Assembly (NCBI RefSeq): GCF_001422725.1
Contig: NZ_LMMA01000001.1
Coordinates: 374,691-438,690, forward strand
From: Flavobacterium sp. Leaf82
Lineage (GTDB): Bacteria; Bacteroidota; Bacteroidia; Flavobacteriales; Flavobacteriaceae
DNA: 64,000 nt
Direction: 5' to 3'
Positions 41,805 through 51,371 of this stretch are shown piece by piece. The notes below the pieces were generated by a model that was not told the DNA's origin, made no database searches, and saw only the letters and a list, made by a program, of their open reading frames with translations. A program made the translations under genes and the position numbers. Position 1 is the stretch's first letter; the number at the start of each line of letters is the position of its first letter.

Positions 41805-43024
41805 TACTCTATCTTTTAAAATCAGGAATACTGCTTTTAATTTTTTATGCAGTATATAAAATGTGGTTAGAAAACGAAAAAATGTTTCGTTTTAATCGTG
41901 CTTATTTGTTAGCGAGTTTGGTTTTTAGTTTTGTGATTCCGCTGCAAATTATTTCGTTCCAAACAACTTTGTCCAATAAAATAGGATTGATTCAATTGAA
42001 CGAATTAGTCATCCGGAAAAGCAATGAAAATCTATCAGCAATTTCGTTTAATGATTTTTTGATGGTTTTAATTACAATAGTGTATGCTTTTGGAATTTTA
42101 TTTTTAACGACAAGGTTTCTTTACGGCTTGTTTTCATTTTATAAGAAAACAAAAAATAGTGAAATTCAATTTATTAAAGGAGAAAAAATAGTTTTAGTTG
42201 AAGAAGCTATTTTACCTCATTCTTTTTGGAAATCAATTTTTATAAATGAAAAAGAGTTCGAAAACGGTAAAATTCCATCTGAATTAATTGCACATGAAAA
42301 AGCGCATTTACAACAAAAACATACCTTGGATATTCTTTTTATAGAAGTTTTACAAATTGCTTTTTGGTTTAATCCAATGCTTTTGCTTTACAAAAAAGCC
42401 ATTAAACTTAATCATGAATTTCTGGCTGATGAAGCTGTAAATAAACAGTTTGGTTCTGTTAAGAGTTATCAAGCTCTATTATTAGATTTTGTTTCAAATA
42501 AAAATACGATTGCTCTGGCGAGTAATATCAATTATTTAATAACTAAAAAACGTTTACTTATGATGACCAAAAAAGAATCTCCAGTTAAAATTGTTCTAAA
42601 AGTATTTTCTGTAGGTGTAGTTTATGCTTTACTATTGTTTGTTTTTAGTACAAATGCAATGGCTCAAAAAGTCTCTAATAAAGCCGATGTAAAAGAAAAT
42701 GATCTTTATGTATTAAAAGATGTCGAAAAATTGCCTGAGTTTCCGGGTGGCATGAATGAGTTCTATAAATTTATTGGTACAAATTTTAAAATGCCCGCAG
42801 CAGTTGGCAAAAATAAAATAGAAGGAAAAGCATATATTCAGTTTATCATTGAAAAAGATGGAAGCTTGTCAGATATCATTACGATAAAAGATCCCGGTTA
42901 CGGAATAGGTGACGAGGCAATTCGCGTTTTAAAACTTTCTCCCAAATGGACTGCTGCTACTCAAAGAGGAAAAACTGTTCGAGTAATGTACAGCTTGCCA
43001 ATTACGCTTCAGGCAGAAAAATAG
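41801..43024 (+). CDS. BlaR1-like M56 peptidase with TonB C-terminal domain
   Basis: The 407-residue protein has four membrane segments (near 3-20, 35-55, 88-112 and 264-288) and an M56 zinc site, LIAHEKAHLQQKHTLDILFI (HExxH) with the further acidic region NHEFLADEAV. After the last helix a periplasmic segment of about 115 residues ends in a TonB C-terminal-like domain (GKAYIQFIIEKDGSLSDIIT, then WTAATQRGKTVRVMYSLPIT). In place of the penicillin-binding sensor of BlaR1 it therefore carries a TonB-like domain, common in Bacteroidota. It is translationally coupled to the repressor and likely senses an envelope signal. Confidence 0.92.
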   Translation: MILYLLKSGILLLIFYAVYKMWLENEKMFRFNRAYLLASLVFSFVIPLQIISFQTTLSNKIGLIQLNELVIRKSNENLSAISFNDFLMVLITIVYAFGILFLTTRFLYGLFSFYKKTKNSEIQFIKGEKIVLVEEAILPHSFWKSIFINEKEFENGKIPSELIAHEKAHLQQKHTLDILFIEVLQIAFWFNPMLLLYKKAIKLNHEFLADEAVNKQFGSVKSYQALLLDFVSNKNTIALASNINYLITKKRLLMMTKKESPVKIVLKVFSVGVVYALLLFVFSTNAMAQKVSNKADVKENDLYVLKDVEKLPEFPGGMNEFYKFIGTNFKMPAAVGKNKIEGKAYIQFIIEKDGSLSDIITIKDPGYGIGDEAIRVLKLSPKWTAATQRGKTVRVMYSLPITLQAEK

Positions 43025-43139
43025 GTTTTTTTGAAGGTTCAAAGGTTCAAAGTGGCAAAGGTTCAGAGGTTTCTTTTGGACATGAATATCTGAACTTATT
43101 TGAACACGTTTGAAATTTTGCACTTTCTTAACTTAAAAA

Positions 43140-43176
43140 AAAAATCCGCTTCTAAATTTAGAAGCGGATAAAATAA
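43140..43176 (-). terminator. Terminator between convergent genes
   Basis: ATCCGCTTCTAAA and TTTAGAAGCGGAT form a perfect palindrome with a T-tract on the minus strand, 41 bp after the end of the next gene. Confidence 0.8.
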
Positions 43177-43216
43177 AAAACTAAAAAAAAATTCTAAAAA
43201 ACAAATAAATCCCAAC

Positions 43217-44581
43217 CTAAAACAAGTCTGGATTATATCCAAAATAGGGCATATTTTGTTCGTTAAAAATCACCCCATATTCTTCTAACTCTTTTAAAAT
43301 GGGTAGATATACTTCTTTCTTTATAGGAAGCTGTACGCCGGGAGTTGTAATTTTTCCGTTCAAAATCAATAATGTTGCCATTGCAACAGGTAATCCAACT
43401 GTTTTTGCCATTGCAGTATACGTTTGATCGTCGCCAGTGCAAACCATTTTTGAATCTATTTGCTGTTTTTTGCCATTTAGTTCGTATCCAAATTTGTGAT
43501 ACATAACAATCATATCTTTATCGTTGGGTTCCAGAGTCCAACTGTCTGATAATATTTTCTCTAATATTTGAGCAGGAGTTGCATTTGGTAAATTCACTTT
43601 TTTGTCCGGATTAAATAAATCCAATTCCAGAAGTTTATCCCACATAATGTCGTCCTGATCAATTTTTAAAATCAATCTCGTTTTAATTTCTACAGAATCC
43701 GTTGGATGATATGGCAAAAAAGAATTCACGAACTCACGGTAACTCATGTTTTCTGAACCTTCCATGATGTAACTATCATCAGTCATACCTAATTGCACAA
43801 ACATATTCCATGCTTTCGAGTAACCTACTCTTCTAATTGTTCCTCGATATAACGTCAGGATATCATCTAAACCGTAAATCGATCTGTATTTGAGTGAGTC
43901 TCTATTAGAATATGCTTCGAATTTTCCGTAACCTTCAACTTCCAGAAATTCGGTTCTACGAAATACAGTTCCGTATGGGATATATTTGTAAGTACCTTCC
44001 TGAATAAATTTTGCTGCGCCTCCTTGTCCCGCCAGAACTACATTTCTGGGAGCCCAGGTAAATTTGTAATTCCATAAATTATTATCGCATTCCGGAGCGA
44101 CTAATCCTCCGCAAAATGATTCAAAAAGCAACATATTGCCTCCTTTTGCTCTAATCTCGTCAATAACTTTCATGGCACTCATATGATCGATTCCGGGATC
44201 AAGGCCAATTTCGTTCATGAAAATCAAATTATTTTTCTTGGCCTCTTCATCTAAGGCTTGCATAGCATCACTTATATAAGATGCTGTAACAAGGTGTTTT
44301 TTAAATTCAAGGCAATCTTTGGCAATTTCGATATGTAAATGAGCAGGTAGCATCGAGATCACGATAGACGCTTTTTCTATAGCAGCTTTTCTTTCATCAG
44401 TTTCAAAAATATTTAAGGCAATTGGAGTTGCATTGGGGTGATTCTGTGTCTTTTTTTCGGCTAATGCCAAAGACAAGTCAGCTACAACAAGATGTAGGTT
44501 TTCGCTTTCTGATTTTGATAATAAATAACGTATCAGCGACGATGCAGATCTCCCGGCTCCAATGATTAAAATACTTCTCAT
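43217..44581 (-). CDS. Saccharopine dehydrogenase-family enzyme
   Basis: From the ATG at 44581 the protein has 454 residues. It opens with a Rossmann motif (MRSILIIGAGRSASSLIRYL) and continues with ASIVISMLPAHLHIEIAKDC, NEIGLDPGIDHMSAMKVIDE and SFCGGLVAPECDNNLWNYKF. These are typical of saccharopine dehydrogenases (lysine/2-aminoadipate pathway) and relatives. The true reaction in this organism is uncertain. The frame extends by 7 codons to a TTG, which I reject. Confidence 0.92.
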   Translation of the reverse strand: MRSILIIGAGRSASSLIRYLLSKSESENLHLVVADLSLALAEKKTQNHPNATPIALNIFETDERKAAIEKASIVISMLPAHLHIEIAKDCLEFKKHLVTASYISDAMQALDEEAKKNNLIFMNEIGLDPGIDHMSAMKVIDEIRAKGGNMLLFESFCGGLVAPECDNNLWNYKFTWAPRNVVLAGQGGAAKFIQEGTYKYIPYGTVFRRTEFLEVEGYGKFEAYSNRDSLKYRSIYGLDDILTLYRGTIRRVGYSKAWNMFVQLGMTDDSYIMEGSENMSYREFVNSFLPYHPTDSVEIKTRLILKIDQDDIMWDKLLELDLFNPDKKVNLPNATPAQILEKILSDSWTLEPNDKDMIVMYHKFGYELNGKKQQIDSKMVCTGDDQTYTAMAKTVGLPVAMATLLILNGKITTPGVQLPIKKEVYLPILKELEEYGVIFNEQNMPYFGYNPDLF

Positions 44582-44775
44582 GTTTTTAAATATATAACAC
44601 AAATATATTAAATTGTTAAATATGTAACAATTTAAATTTCTAAAAAATACATTATTTTTTATTTTGAAGCCAAATTGTAGTGAAAATCGATTTCTGGAAA
44701 AGATTTTAGAAATCTAAAATGCTTTTTAAAATGTATTGAAGTATTTTTGTTGGAGAATAAAAAAGTATAGAAAAT

Positions 44776-45162
44776 ATGAAAAGAAGAATTGTATTAGCAG
44801 GAGCTTTTATTGGGATGTTAGCCATCATTTTGGGGGCTTTTGGTGCACATTTACTAAAAAAATATTTATCTGTAGACGAATTGAATACTTTTGAAGTTGG
44901 GGTTCGTTACCAAATGTATCATGCTTTGTTTTTACTGTTTCTATCGACCAGAAAAGATATAGCTGAAAAAACCTTAAAAACAATCTATAATCTAGTTGTT
45001 GCCGGTGTATTACTTTTTAGCGGTTCGATCTATTTATTAGCGACAAAAAGTCTTACAGTTTTTGATTTTAAAATTATCGTATTCGCAACTCCTTTGGGAG
45101 GTTTTCTATTAATTATTGCTTGGGCGGTATTATTTGTTACTATTTTGAGGAGAAAATCATAA
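44776..45162 (+). CDS. DUF423 membrane protein
   Basis: The 128-residue protein has four hydrophobic segments and the DUF423 pattern: AGAFIGMLAIILGAFGAHLL, VRYQMYHALFLLFLS, LLFSGSIYLLA, TPLGGFLLIIAWAVLF. Its role is unknown. A TATTTTTG element at 44742-44749 may be its -7 box. It is a single-gene unit. Confidence 0.9.
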   Translation: MKRRIVLAGAFIGMLAIILGAFGAHLLKKYLSVDELNTFEVGVRYQMYHALFLLFLSTRKDIAEKTLKTIYNLVVAGVLLFSGSIYLLATKSLTVFDFKIIVFATPLGGFLLIIAWAVLFVTILRRKS

Positions 45163-45461
45163 AATCCCGAATAAAAAATTCTATCTAAAAATTAATCTTT
45201 AATTTTGTCTCATAAATAACATATAATCTTATTTATGTGAATTTATCTTGTTTTTTACTTTAATACGTAAATTATATAACAAATTCATTTAGTGGATTAT
45301 AAGAAAACAAATTAGAAGCTGTTATTTTTTACTTTATTGAATTTTAAGATCAAATTTTACTTTATTGATATAAATAAAAGTGAAATTTAAATATTTTAAA
45401 GGTTTGATAATAAATTTATAATTTTGCTTTTTAAATCAATATCACACACAACTAAAAATTT
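45163..45461. other. AT-rich leader region of pckA
   Basis: About 300 bp without repeats or open frames. TAATTTTG at 45419-45426 matches the -7 consensus, 35 bp before the pckA start; no well-spaced TTG is seen. Confidence 0.4.
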
Positions 45462-47066
45462 ATGGACAGTCACACAGTTTTCACGCAATCGATTTCGTTA
45501 AATGAATTAGGAATTGAAAATGCAAAAGTTCGCTACCAATTATCTGCTGATGAATTGCATGCGATCACTTTGCAAACAGGCCAAGGTGTTGAGAACTCTA
45601 CAGGCGCATTGGCAATTAATACAGGCGAATTTACAGGACGTTCTCCTCAAGATCGTTTTATTGTAAAAGACAGTATTACAGAAGACAAAGTTTGGTGGGG
45701 GAATGTAAATATTCCGTTTTCATCAGAAGCTTTTGATAAACTATACAATAAGGTAACTCAGTTTTTATCAAATAAAGAAGTTTTTGTTCGTGATTCTTAT
45801 GTTTGTTCTGATGACAATTATAGATTAAATGTTCGCGTTGTTACAGAAACTGCATGGTCTAATTTGTTTTGCTACAATATGTTTTTAAGACCCGAAGAAT
45901 CTGAATTAGCCAACTTTACTCCGGAATGGACTGTAATTTGTATACCTAGTTTTATGGCAGATCCTGCTGTAGACGGAACACGTCAGTCTAATTTTGCGAT
46001 TTTAGATTTTACTAAAAAAGTTGCACTTATTGGAGGAACGGGTTATACAGGAGAAATGAAAAAAGGAATTTTCTCGGCTTTAAATTTCATCTTACCGGTT
46101 TTCAAAAATACTTTACCAATGCATTGTAGTGCCAATGTTGGTGAAGCCGGAGATACTGCGATTTTCTTTGGATTATCAGGAACCGGAAAAACAACTTTAT
46201 CAGCAGATCCTGCACGTAAATTAATTGGAGATGATGAGCACGGTTGGACAGCAGAAAATACAGTTTTTAACTTTGAAGGTGGTTGTTATGCAAAGGTGAT
46301 TAATTTGACTGAAGAGAATGAACCGGACATTTTTAGAGCAATCAAAAAAGGAGCACTTTTAGAAAATGTGGTTTTCAAAGCAGGAACAAACGAAGTTGAC
46401 TATGATGATGTTTCAATCACTCAAAATACGCGTGTAAGTTATCCAATAACACACATCGATAATATTCAACCAGGTTCTATTGGTCATAATCCTAAAAATA
46501 TATTTTTCTTAACGGCAGATTCTTTCGGAATTTTGCCTCCAATCTCAAAACTAACTCCGGGTCAGGCAGCTTACCATTTTATCTCAGGATATACTGCTAA
46601 AGTTGCAGGAACAGAAGCAGGAGTTACAGAACCACAACCTAATTTCTCAGCTTGTTTTGGAGCACCATTTATGCCATTACACCCAACACGTTATGCCGAA
46701 ATGCTAACGAAAAAAATGAAAGACGCAGACGTAAAAGTTTGGTTAATCAATACAGGTTGGACAGGCGGAGCATACGGAACAGGAACTCGTATGAAACTAA
46801 AATATACTCGTGCCATGATTACCGCTGCGTTAAACGGAGAATTGGATAATGTAGAATATAAAAATCATGCAGTATTTGGAATCGCAAAACCACAATCTTG
46901 CCCAAATGTTCCAACCGAAATTTTAAATCCTAGAAATACTTGGGAAGACAAAGATTTATACGATAAAAAAGCAATCGAATTGGCTCAGAAATTCAAAGCT
47001 AATTTCGCCAAATTTGAAGAGTTTGCAAACGCTGAAATTTTAGCCGGAGCACCGATTACAGAATAA
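45462..47066 (+). CDS. pckA: Phosphoenolpyruvate carboxykinase (ATP)
   Basis: The 534-residue protein is full length for the ATP-dependent family. Motifs: TGRSPQDRFIV, the kinase-1 loop GLSGTGKTTLSADP, the metal-binding DDEHGW, FNFEGGCYAKVINLT, and NTGWTGGAYGTGTRMKLKYT with the C-terminal adenine site. It converts oxaloacetate to phosphoenolpyruvate in the first step of gluconeogenesis. It is monocistronic with a strong terminator. Confidence 0.97.
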   Translation: MDSHTVFTQSISLNELGIENAKVRYQLSADELHAITLQTGQGVENSTGALAINTGEFTGRSPQDRFIVKDSITEDKVWWGNVNIPFSSEAFDKLYNKVTQFLSNKEVFVRDSYVCSDDNYRLNVRVVTETAWSNLFCYNMFLRPEESELANFTPEWTVICIPSFMADPAVDGTRQSNFAILDFTKKVALIGGTGYTGEMKKGIFSALNFILPVFKNTLPMHCSANVGEAGDTAIFFGLSGTGKTTLSADPARKLIGDDEHGWTAENTVFNFEGGCYAKVINLTEENEPDIFRAIKKGALLENVVFKAGTNEVDYDDVSITQNTRVSYPITHIDNIQPGSIGHNPKNIFFLTADSFGILPPISKLTPGQAAYHFISGYTAKVAGTEAGVTEPQPNFSACFGAPFMPLHPTRYAEMLTKKMKDADVKVWLINTGWTGGAYGTGTRMKLKYTRAMITAALNGELDNVEYKNHAVFGIAKPQSCPNVPTEILNPRNTWEDKDLYDKKAIELAQKFKANFAKFEEFANAEILAGAPITE

Positions 47067-47087
47067 GGAAGATTACTAATTCAAACT

Positions 47088-47121
47088 AAAAAAAGCTGTT
47101 CAGTGATGAACAGCTTTTTTG
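47088..47121 (+). terminator. pckA terminator
   Basis: AAAAGCTGTTCA-GTGA-TGAACAGCTTTTTT hairpin, 25 bp after the stop. Confidence 0.93.
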
Positions 47122-47128
47122 TTTTAAG

Positions 47129-47190
47129 TTTTTTGTTCCAGGTTTCAAGTTTCAAGTTCAAACTAAAACTTGAAACCTGAAACAAAAAAG
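47129..47190. repeat. Inverted repeat of the GTTTCAGGTTTCAAG family
   Basis: TTTTTTGTTCCAGGTTTCAAGTTT and its inverted counterpart AAACTTGAAACCTGAAACAAAAAA flank a short loop. It lies between the pckA terminator and the phytase stop and may serve as the phytase terminator. Confidence 0.8.
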
Positions 47191-47193
47191 CAA

Positions 47194-48261
47194 CTATTTC
47201 TTATCGTCGATACGTTTCTGGATTAAATCCCAGGCATAATAATGAAACGTCATTCCGTTGCTCATGGCTACGAAAAGTCCGTTTTTAAAATTTCCGCCTA
47301 AATTTACACTGGTAACATCTGCACCATCACATTCAATAGTCGATGTTGGAATTTCTGCCAATAAAGGATAATCGTTTGGATTGCCCTTTGAGCCTTCTCT
47401 AGGATAAACCATAAAAGTATTGGCTTGTTGGTTAGATACTAAAATATAACCGGTAGAATCTGTTTTTTTGTAGATTGCAATTCCTTCATTATCGGCTTTG
47501 AAACCTGTTTTTCCAAAAAGAGCCATTTCTTTATTATCATTTAAAGCAGGATCGGCTTTGTATTTTCTAATTCCGAATTGTTCGTCACAATATAAAACAG
47601 TTCCTAACTCGTTGTCAACTGCAATGGCTTCGATTTCTTTTTTTCCGCTGTAAGCGCCAAACTTTCTAACCACTTTTGCTGAGGCAAATTTGCCGTTTCC
47701 TGAAAGTTCGTATTGCCATAAATAGCTTCCTGATGGTCCTGATTTTCTACCTACAATAGCAAAGATTTTTCCATCACTTTTTCGAGTGTACAAAGCAATT
47801 CCCATTGGGTCGCGTAATTCTTCACCTTCAAAAACAGCAATTCCGCCGTTGTCAATTGCTTTTAAATCAGGTAAACTAAAAATTCTTATTTTATTCGATT
47901 CACGTTCTGTCGTAACGGCAACGTCAACTTTTTTTCCGTCGATTAGTAAACCGTAAGCGATATCAACATTGTTTGGGCGTTTTAAAACTTCAGATTTTGC
48001 AACGATCTTTCCTTTTAAGTCAAAAGCATATAATGCTCCGTCTGTATCTTTATCTGTTCCCACAACAATACTTTTAGAAGAATCTGTTGGATGAATCCAT
48101 ATCGACGGATCATCTGTATCGTGAGGTAAAGCTTCAGTAACAATTGTTGGTTTTACTGCATTTGCAGCAACTGGTGCTAGTTTATCATCTTTACAAGCTA
48201 TGAATAAAGTACTTAAAAGTAAAAAAGCTATTATAGATTTATTTTTCATTATAGATTTCAT
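47194..48261 (-). CDS. Beta-propeller phytase (3-phytase), lipoprotein
   Basis: The 355-residue protein has a lipoprotein signal (LLLSTLFIACKDD); an internal ATG at 48249 would also keep it. The mature part has beta-propeller phytase motifs: EALPHDTDDPSIWIHPTDSS, VVGTDKDTDGALYAFDLKGK, RPNNVDIAYGL, KEIEAIAVDNELGTVLYCDE and NQQANTFMVYPREGSKGNP. Such enzymes release phosphate from phytate with calcium. It lies 62 bp after a TonB-dependent receptor gene, separated by a hairpin; together they look like a surface system for uptake of phosphorylated substrates. Confidence 0.93.
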   Translation of the reverse strand: MKSIMKNKSIIAFLLLSTLFIACKDDKLAPVAANAVKPTIVTEALPHDTDDPSIWIHPTDSSKSIVVGTDKDTDGALYAFDLKGKIVAKSEVLKRPNNVDIAYGLLIDGKKVDVAVTTERESNKIRIFSLPDLKAIDNGGIAVFEGEELRDPMGIALYTRKSDGKIFAIVGRKSGPSGSYLWQYELSGNGKFASAKVVRKFGAYSGKKEIEAIAVDNELGTVLYCDEQFGIRKYKADPALNDNKEMALFGKTGFKADNEGIAIYKKTDSTGYILVSNQQANTFMVYPREGSKGNPNDYPLLAEIPTSTIECDGADVTSVNLGGNFKNGLFVAMSNGMTFHYYAWDLIQKRIDDKK

Positions 48262-48268
48262 TTTAATA

Positions 48269-48302
48269 AAATTAGACAGAACCGCTAAGTTCTGTCTAAT
48301 TT
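48269..48302 (-). promoter_or_regulatory. Intercistronic hairpin between receptor and phytase genes
   Basis: AAATTAGACAGAAC and GTTCTGTCTAATTT pair perfectly over 14 bp around CGCTAA. On the minus strand only a weak T-run follows before the phytase start 8 bp later, so it may cause partial termination or protect the mRNA. Confidence 0.65.
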
Positions 48303-48323
48303 AAGAATTTTATAAATGTATTA

Positions 48324-51134
48324 TTACAAGTCAAGTTTCAGACCAAAATTGTATCGTGCCTGATAGTATTCTGCTTGTTTAGTATGTGCTTCAACACCTT
48401 GGTAATAGCGTAATGGCTGATTTGTTAAGTTATTGGCTTCGGCAAAAACGCGAAGTTTTTTTGTAATTTTGTAAGAAGCATTTGCATCTAAGAAAAATTG
48501 TTTATCGTAATAACTGTCCTTGTAAGATTCTGAACCTAATTCATCTAAATAATCTGAAGTGAAATTAGTTGAAACTCTGGCAGAAAAACGTTTGTTCTCC
48601 CACGATAAAGATCCATTAAACATATGCGGAGTTGTTCCCGGAAGACTAATGTTATTTCTTTCGTTTCCGTCGTCGTCGGCAATTCCTTTTGCTTTAGATT
48701 TTGTGTAAGTATAGTTCAAATAGATACCAAATCCTTTCAGAAATTTACCAGGAAGAAAATCTAACTGACGTTGAAACGCAACTTCAAAACCATAAACATC
48801 AACTGTATCTCCGTTTCTGGATTGCAGGAATGACCAGTTTTCTCCAGCTGGAATTGGGTTTACCTGATTAGGGAAATCAGCGGCAAATTTTGCATCTGTA
48901 TATTGATTATCGCTATAATTGTAAATGAAATTATCTAATCTTTTATAGAAAACCCCTCCAGAAATCAAACCAACAGATTTAAAATAGTTTTCGGCCATGA
49001 AATCATAATTGTAAGAGTAGGTTGCATCAAGATCCGGATTTCCGGCTGTAATTTCTTTATCAGCAGCAATGTTATTTACGTAAGGAGCCAATGCATAATA
49101 ATTTGGTCTTGCCAATGCAGTCGTAACAGCAGCTCTTAAAACTAAATCTTTTGTAGCATTATATTGAAACGAAATACTAGGCAATAAATTAGTATATGAA
49201 TTTGTCGTGTTGATCTCGCTCTCTAATTCTTCTTCATCTAAAACGCGATTTCCGGTGTAATCAATATGAGTATTTTCTACACGAAAACCCAAAACCATAG
49301 AAAGTTTGTCATTAAAATCCTGATCCCATCTTACGTAAGCAGCAGAGATTCTTTCTTTAGCATTATAATTTACGGCTAAAAATTCTGCAGGATCTGATGA
49401 TTTATCAAATAATGCAGCATTATTTAAATCTAAACTTCCTAAAAAGTTTGCCGAAGCAAAACTTCCCGGAACATATTTACTTCCCGGATTAAAGTTTTTC
49501 CCGTCATAATAACTGTTAGGAACTTCAGATAATAATTCCATTCCGTCGTTGATTGGCTCGTAAGAATAGAAGCTGTTATTTCTTTCTTTTTCTTTCAATC
49601 GAAGTCTAAGTCCGGTTCTTAATCTTCCTTTTTCAGAAGGAATAATAGTAAATGGAAAACGGATATTAACTTTTGCTCCAAATTCACTTTCGCTCGTTTC
49701 ATCTGTATTTTCGGTAACCGAATCAAATTTGAATTCATCTGTAGATTCTCCGGTTGTTGTCATTAAAGGAAATCTGATATCAGATAAATCTTCGGTCATT
49801 TCCAGTCCTTTCTGACGGTATTCGATATAACGTTCCTGCGGACGATATTCTCTGGCTTTTGCATAATTAGCAGACCAGTCTAAATCTAGTTTAGAGTTGA
49901 TTAAATGTTCTCCGCGAATCGAATAATTCTGAACACGCTGATCTTCTAATCTTCTGTTTTTATTACGATTATTATCAACTCCGCCTTTTGTCTGACGTTT
50001 TACACGACCTTCAAAGCCTGTAATTTGTTCCCCGTTATAAATAGGTTCGATATCATCATAAGTGGTTCTGAAACGGTTTTCTCTATCGTCTCTCCAGTTG
50101 TAAATAGCGTTGGCAAAAATGGTGTTGTTTTCGTCAAATTTATAGTCTAACGCTACAGATCCGCTACGGCGAATACGCTGTACATCGTATTTTCTAATTT
50201 CTGAAGCTTGCAGATATTCATTTCCAAATTCATCTTTTACCCATTCGTTTTCGATATTATCAGATCCGTAATCTACATTATTATACGATCCGCTAAAAAC
50301 GGCGCCAAGTTTATTGTCTAAAAAGCGATTTCCGTAAACTAAACCTGCAGTATAGGTAGCGTGTTCGCGAATTGGCATATAACCGCCAGCAAGAGTTGCT
50401 GAAATTCTTTCACCATTTGGCGTCGCTCTTGTAACTAAGTTTACAGAACCTCCAATCGCATCAGCATCCATGTCTGAGGTTAAGGTTTTGTTGACTTCGA
50501 TGGTAGAAATCATATCAGACGGAATCAAATCCATTTGTACGTTTCTATTATCTCCCTCTGCAGAAGGGATTCTGTCACCATTTAAAGTTACTGAGTTTAA
50601 AGATGGAGCCAAACCTCTAATAATAATGTTACGGGCTTCACCCTGATCGTTTTGCATCGTGATACCCGGAACACGTTTTAAGGCGTCTCCAACATTGGCA
50701 TCCGGAAAACGTCCCATTTGATCAGATGAAATTATGTTTCCAATATTTTTGCTGTTTTTTTGTTGATTCAAAGCTTTCGCCTGACCTTTTAGAATGTCTC
50801 CAACAACTACTTCGTTCAGCTCTGTTCCTGAAGTTTTAAGGCTAAAATCCAGTACATTGTTTTTGCCTTGCTCAACTGTAATTTCATGAGTTATGGCAGT
50901 ATATCCTATATATTTTACTTCTACTTTATAAGTTCCAACATTAATATTAAGTAATTCAAAACGACCATTGTAATCTGAAACCGTGTATTTATTTTCACCT
51001 ACTATTTGAATCATCGCTCCCGGTAGCGGAAGTTTGTCGTCAATATCTAATACTTTTCCTGAAATTATGGCTTTTTGAGCATAACCCGAAAAGGCTAATA
51101 GCATGAATGTTACTACTAAATAAATTTTTTTCAT
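48324..51134 (-). CDS. TonB-dependent receptor with carboxypeptidase-D-like N-domain
   Basis: The 936-residue protein has a signal peptide (MKKIYLVVTFMLLAFSGYAQ), a CarboxypepD_reg-like domain (GKVLDIDDKLPLPGAMIQIV to about residue 110), a plug domain (MGRFPDANVGDALKRVPGIT, IIIRGLAPSLNSVTLNGDRI) and a 22-strand barrel ending in an aromatic residue region (YQARYNFGLKLDL). It is of the TonB-type receptors that often lack a SusD partner, and none is adjacent. The gene is followed by a phytase gene, so phytate, inositol phosphate or phosphate-rich ligands are possible substrates. This is inferred from context only. Confidence 0.95.
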   Translation of the reverse strand: MKKIYLVVTFMLLAFSGYAQKAIISGKVLDIDDKLPLPGAMIQIVGENKYTVSDYNGRFELLNINVGTYKVEVKYIGYTAITHEITVEQGKNNVLDFSLKTSGTELNEVVVGDILKGQAKALNQQKNSKNIGNIISSDQMGRFPDANVGDALKRVPGITMQNDQGEARNIIIRGLAPSLNSVTLNGDRIPSAEGDNRNVQMDLIPSDMISTIEVNKTLTSDMDADAIGGSVNLVTRATPNGERISATLAGGYMPIREHATYTAGLVYGNRFLDNKLGAVFSGSYNNVDYGSDNIENEWVKDEFGNEYLQASEIRKYDVQRIRRSGSVALDYKFDENNTIFANAIYNWRDDRENRFRTTYDDIEPIYNGEQITGFEGRVKRQTKGGVDNNRNKNRRLEDQRVQNYSIRGEHLINSKLDLDWSANYAKAREYRPQERYIEYRQKGLEMTEDLSDIRFPLMTTTGESTDEFKFDSVTENTDETSESEFGAKVNIRFPFTIIPSEKGRLRTGLRLRLKEKERNNSFYSYEPINDGMELLSEVPNSYYDGKNFNPGSKYVPGSFASANFLGSLDLNNAALFDKSSDPAEFLAVNYNAKERISAAYVRWDQDFNDKLSMVLGFRVENTHIDYTGNRVLDEEELESEINTTNSYTNLLPSISFQYNATKDLVLRAAVTTALARPNYYALAPYVNNIAADKEITAGNPDLDATYSYNYDFMAENYFKSVGLISGGVFYKRLDNFIYNYSDNQYTDAKFAADFPNQVNPIPAGENWSFLQSRNGDTVDVYGFEVAFQRQLDFLPGKFLKGFGIYLNYTYTKSKAKGIADDDGNERNNISLPGTTPHMFNGSLSWENKRFSARVSTNFTSDYLDELGSESYKDSYYDKQFFLDANASYKITKKLRVFAEANNLTNQPLRYYQGVEAHTKQAEYYQARYNFGLKLDL

Positions 51135-51332
51135 TGTGTTTTAATTTGATTTCCTGCGAAACTAGAACCTTAATGTTACTAAAGCCGTTAGAAAAAATTA
51201 ACATAGTGTTATGATTCCTCTTTTATATTTAAAATTGATTAATGTTTAAATAACGTTTAATGAAAAAAGAATTTTTATAAGCCGCAACTAAAAACAAATC
51301 AACTATTTACCTCAGAATTAAATTTTTGGCGC

Positions 51333-51340
51333 TAAATTTG
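51333..51340 (+). promoter_or_regulatory. -7 element TAAATTTG of the DUF4407 gene
   Basis: Matches TAnnTTTG, 31 bp before the ATG at 51372. No good -33 element is visible. Confidence 0.4.
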
Positions 51341-51371
51341 CCCTATCAATCACAATCAAAAATCATCAATC

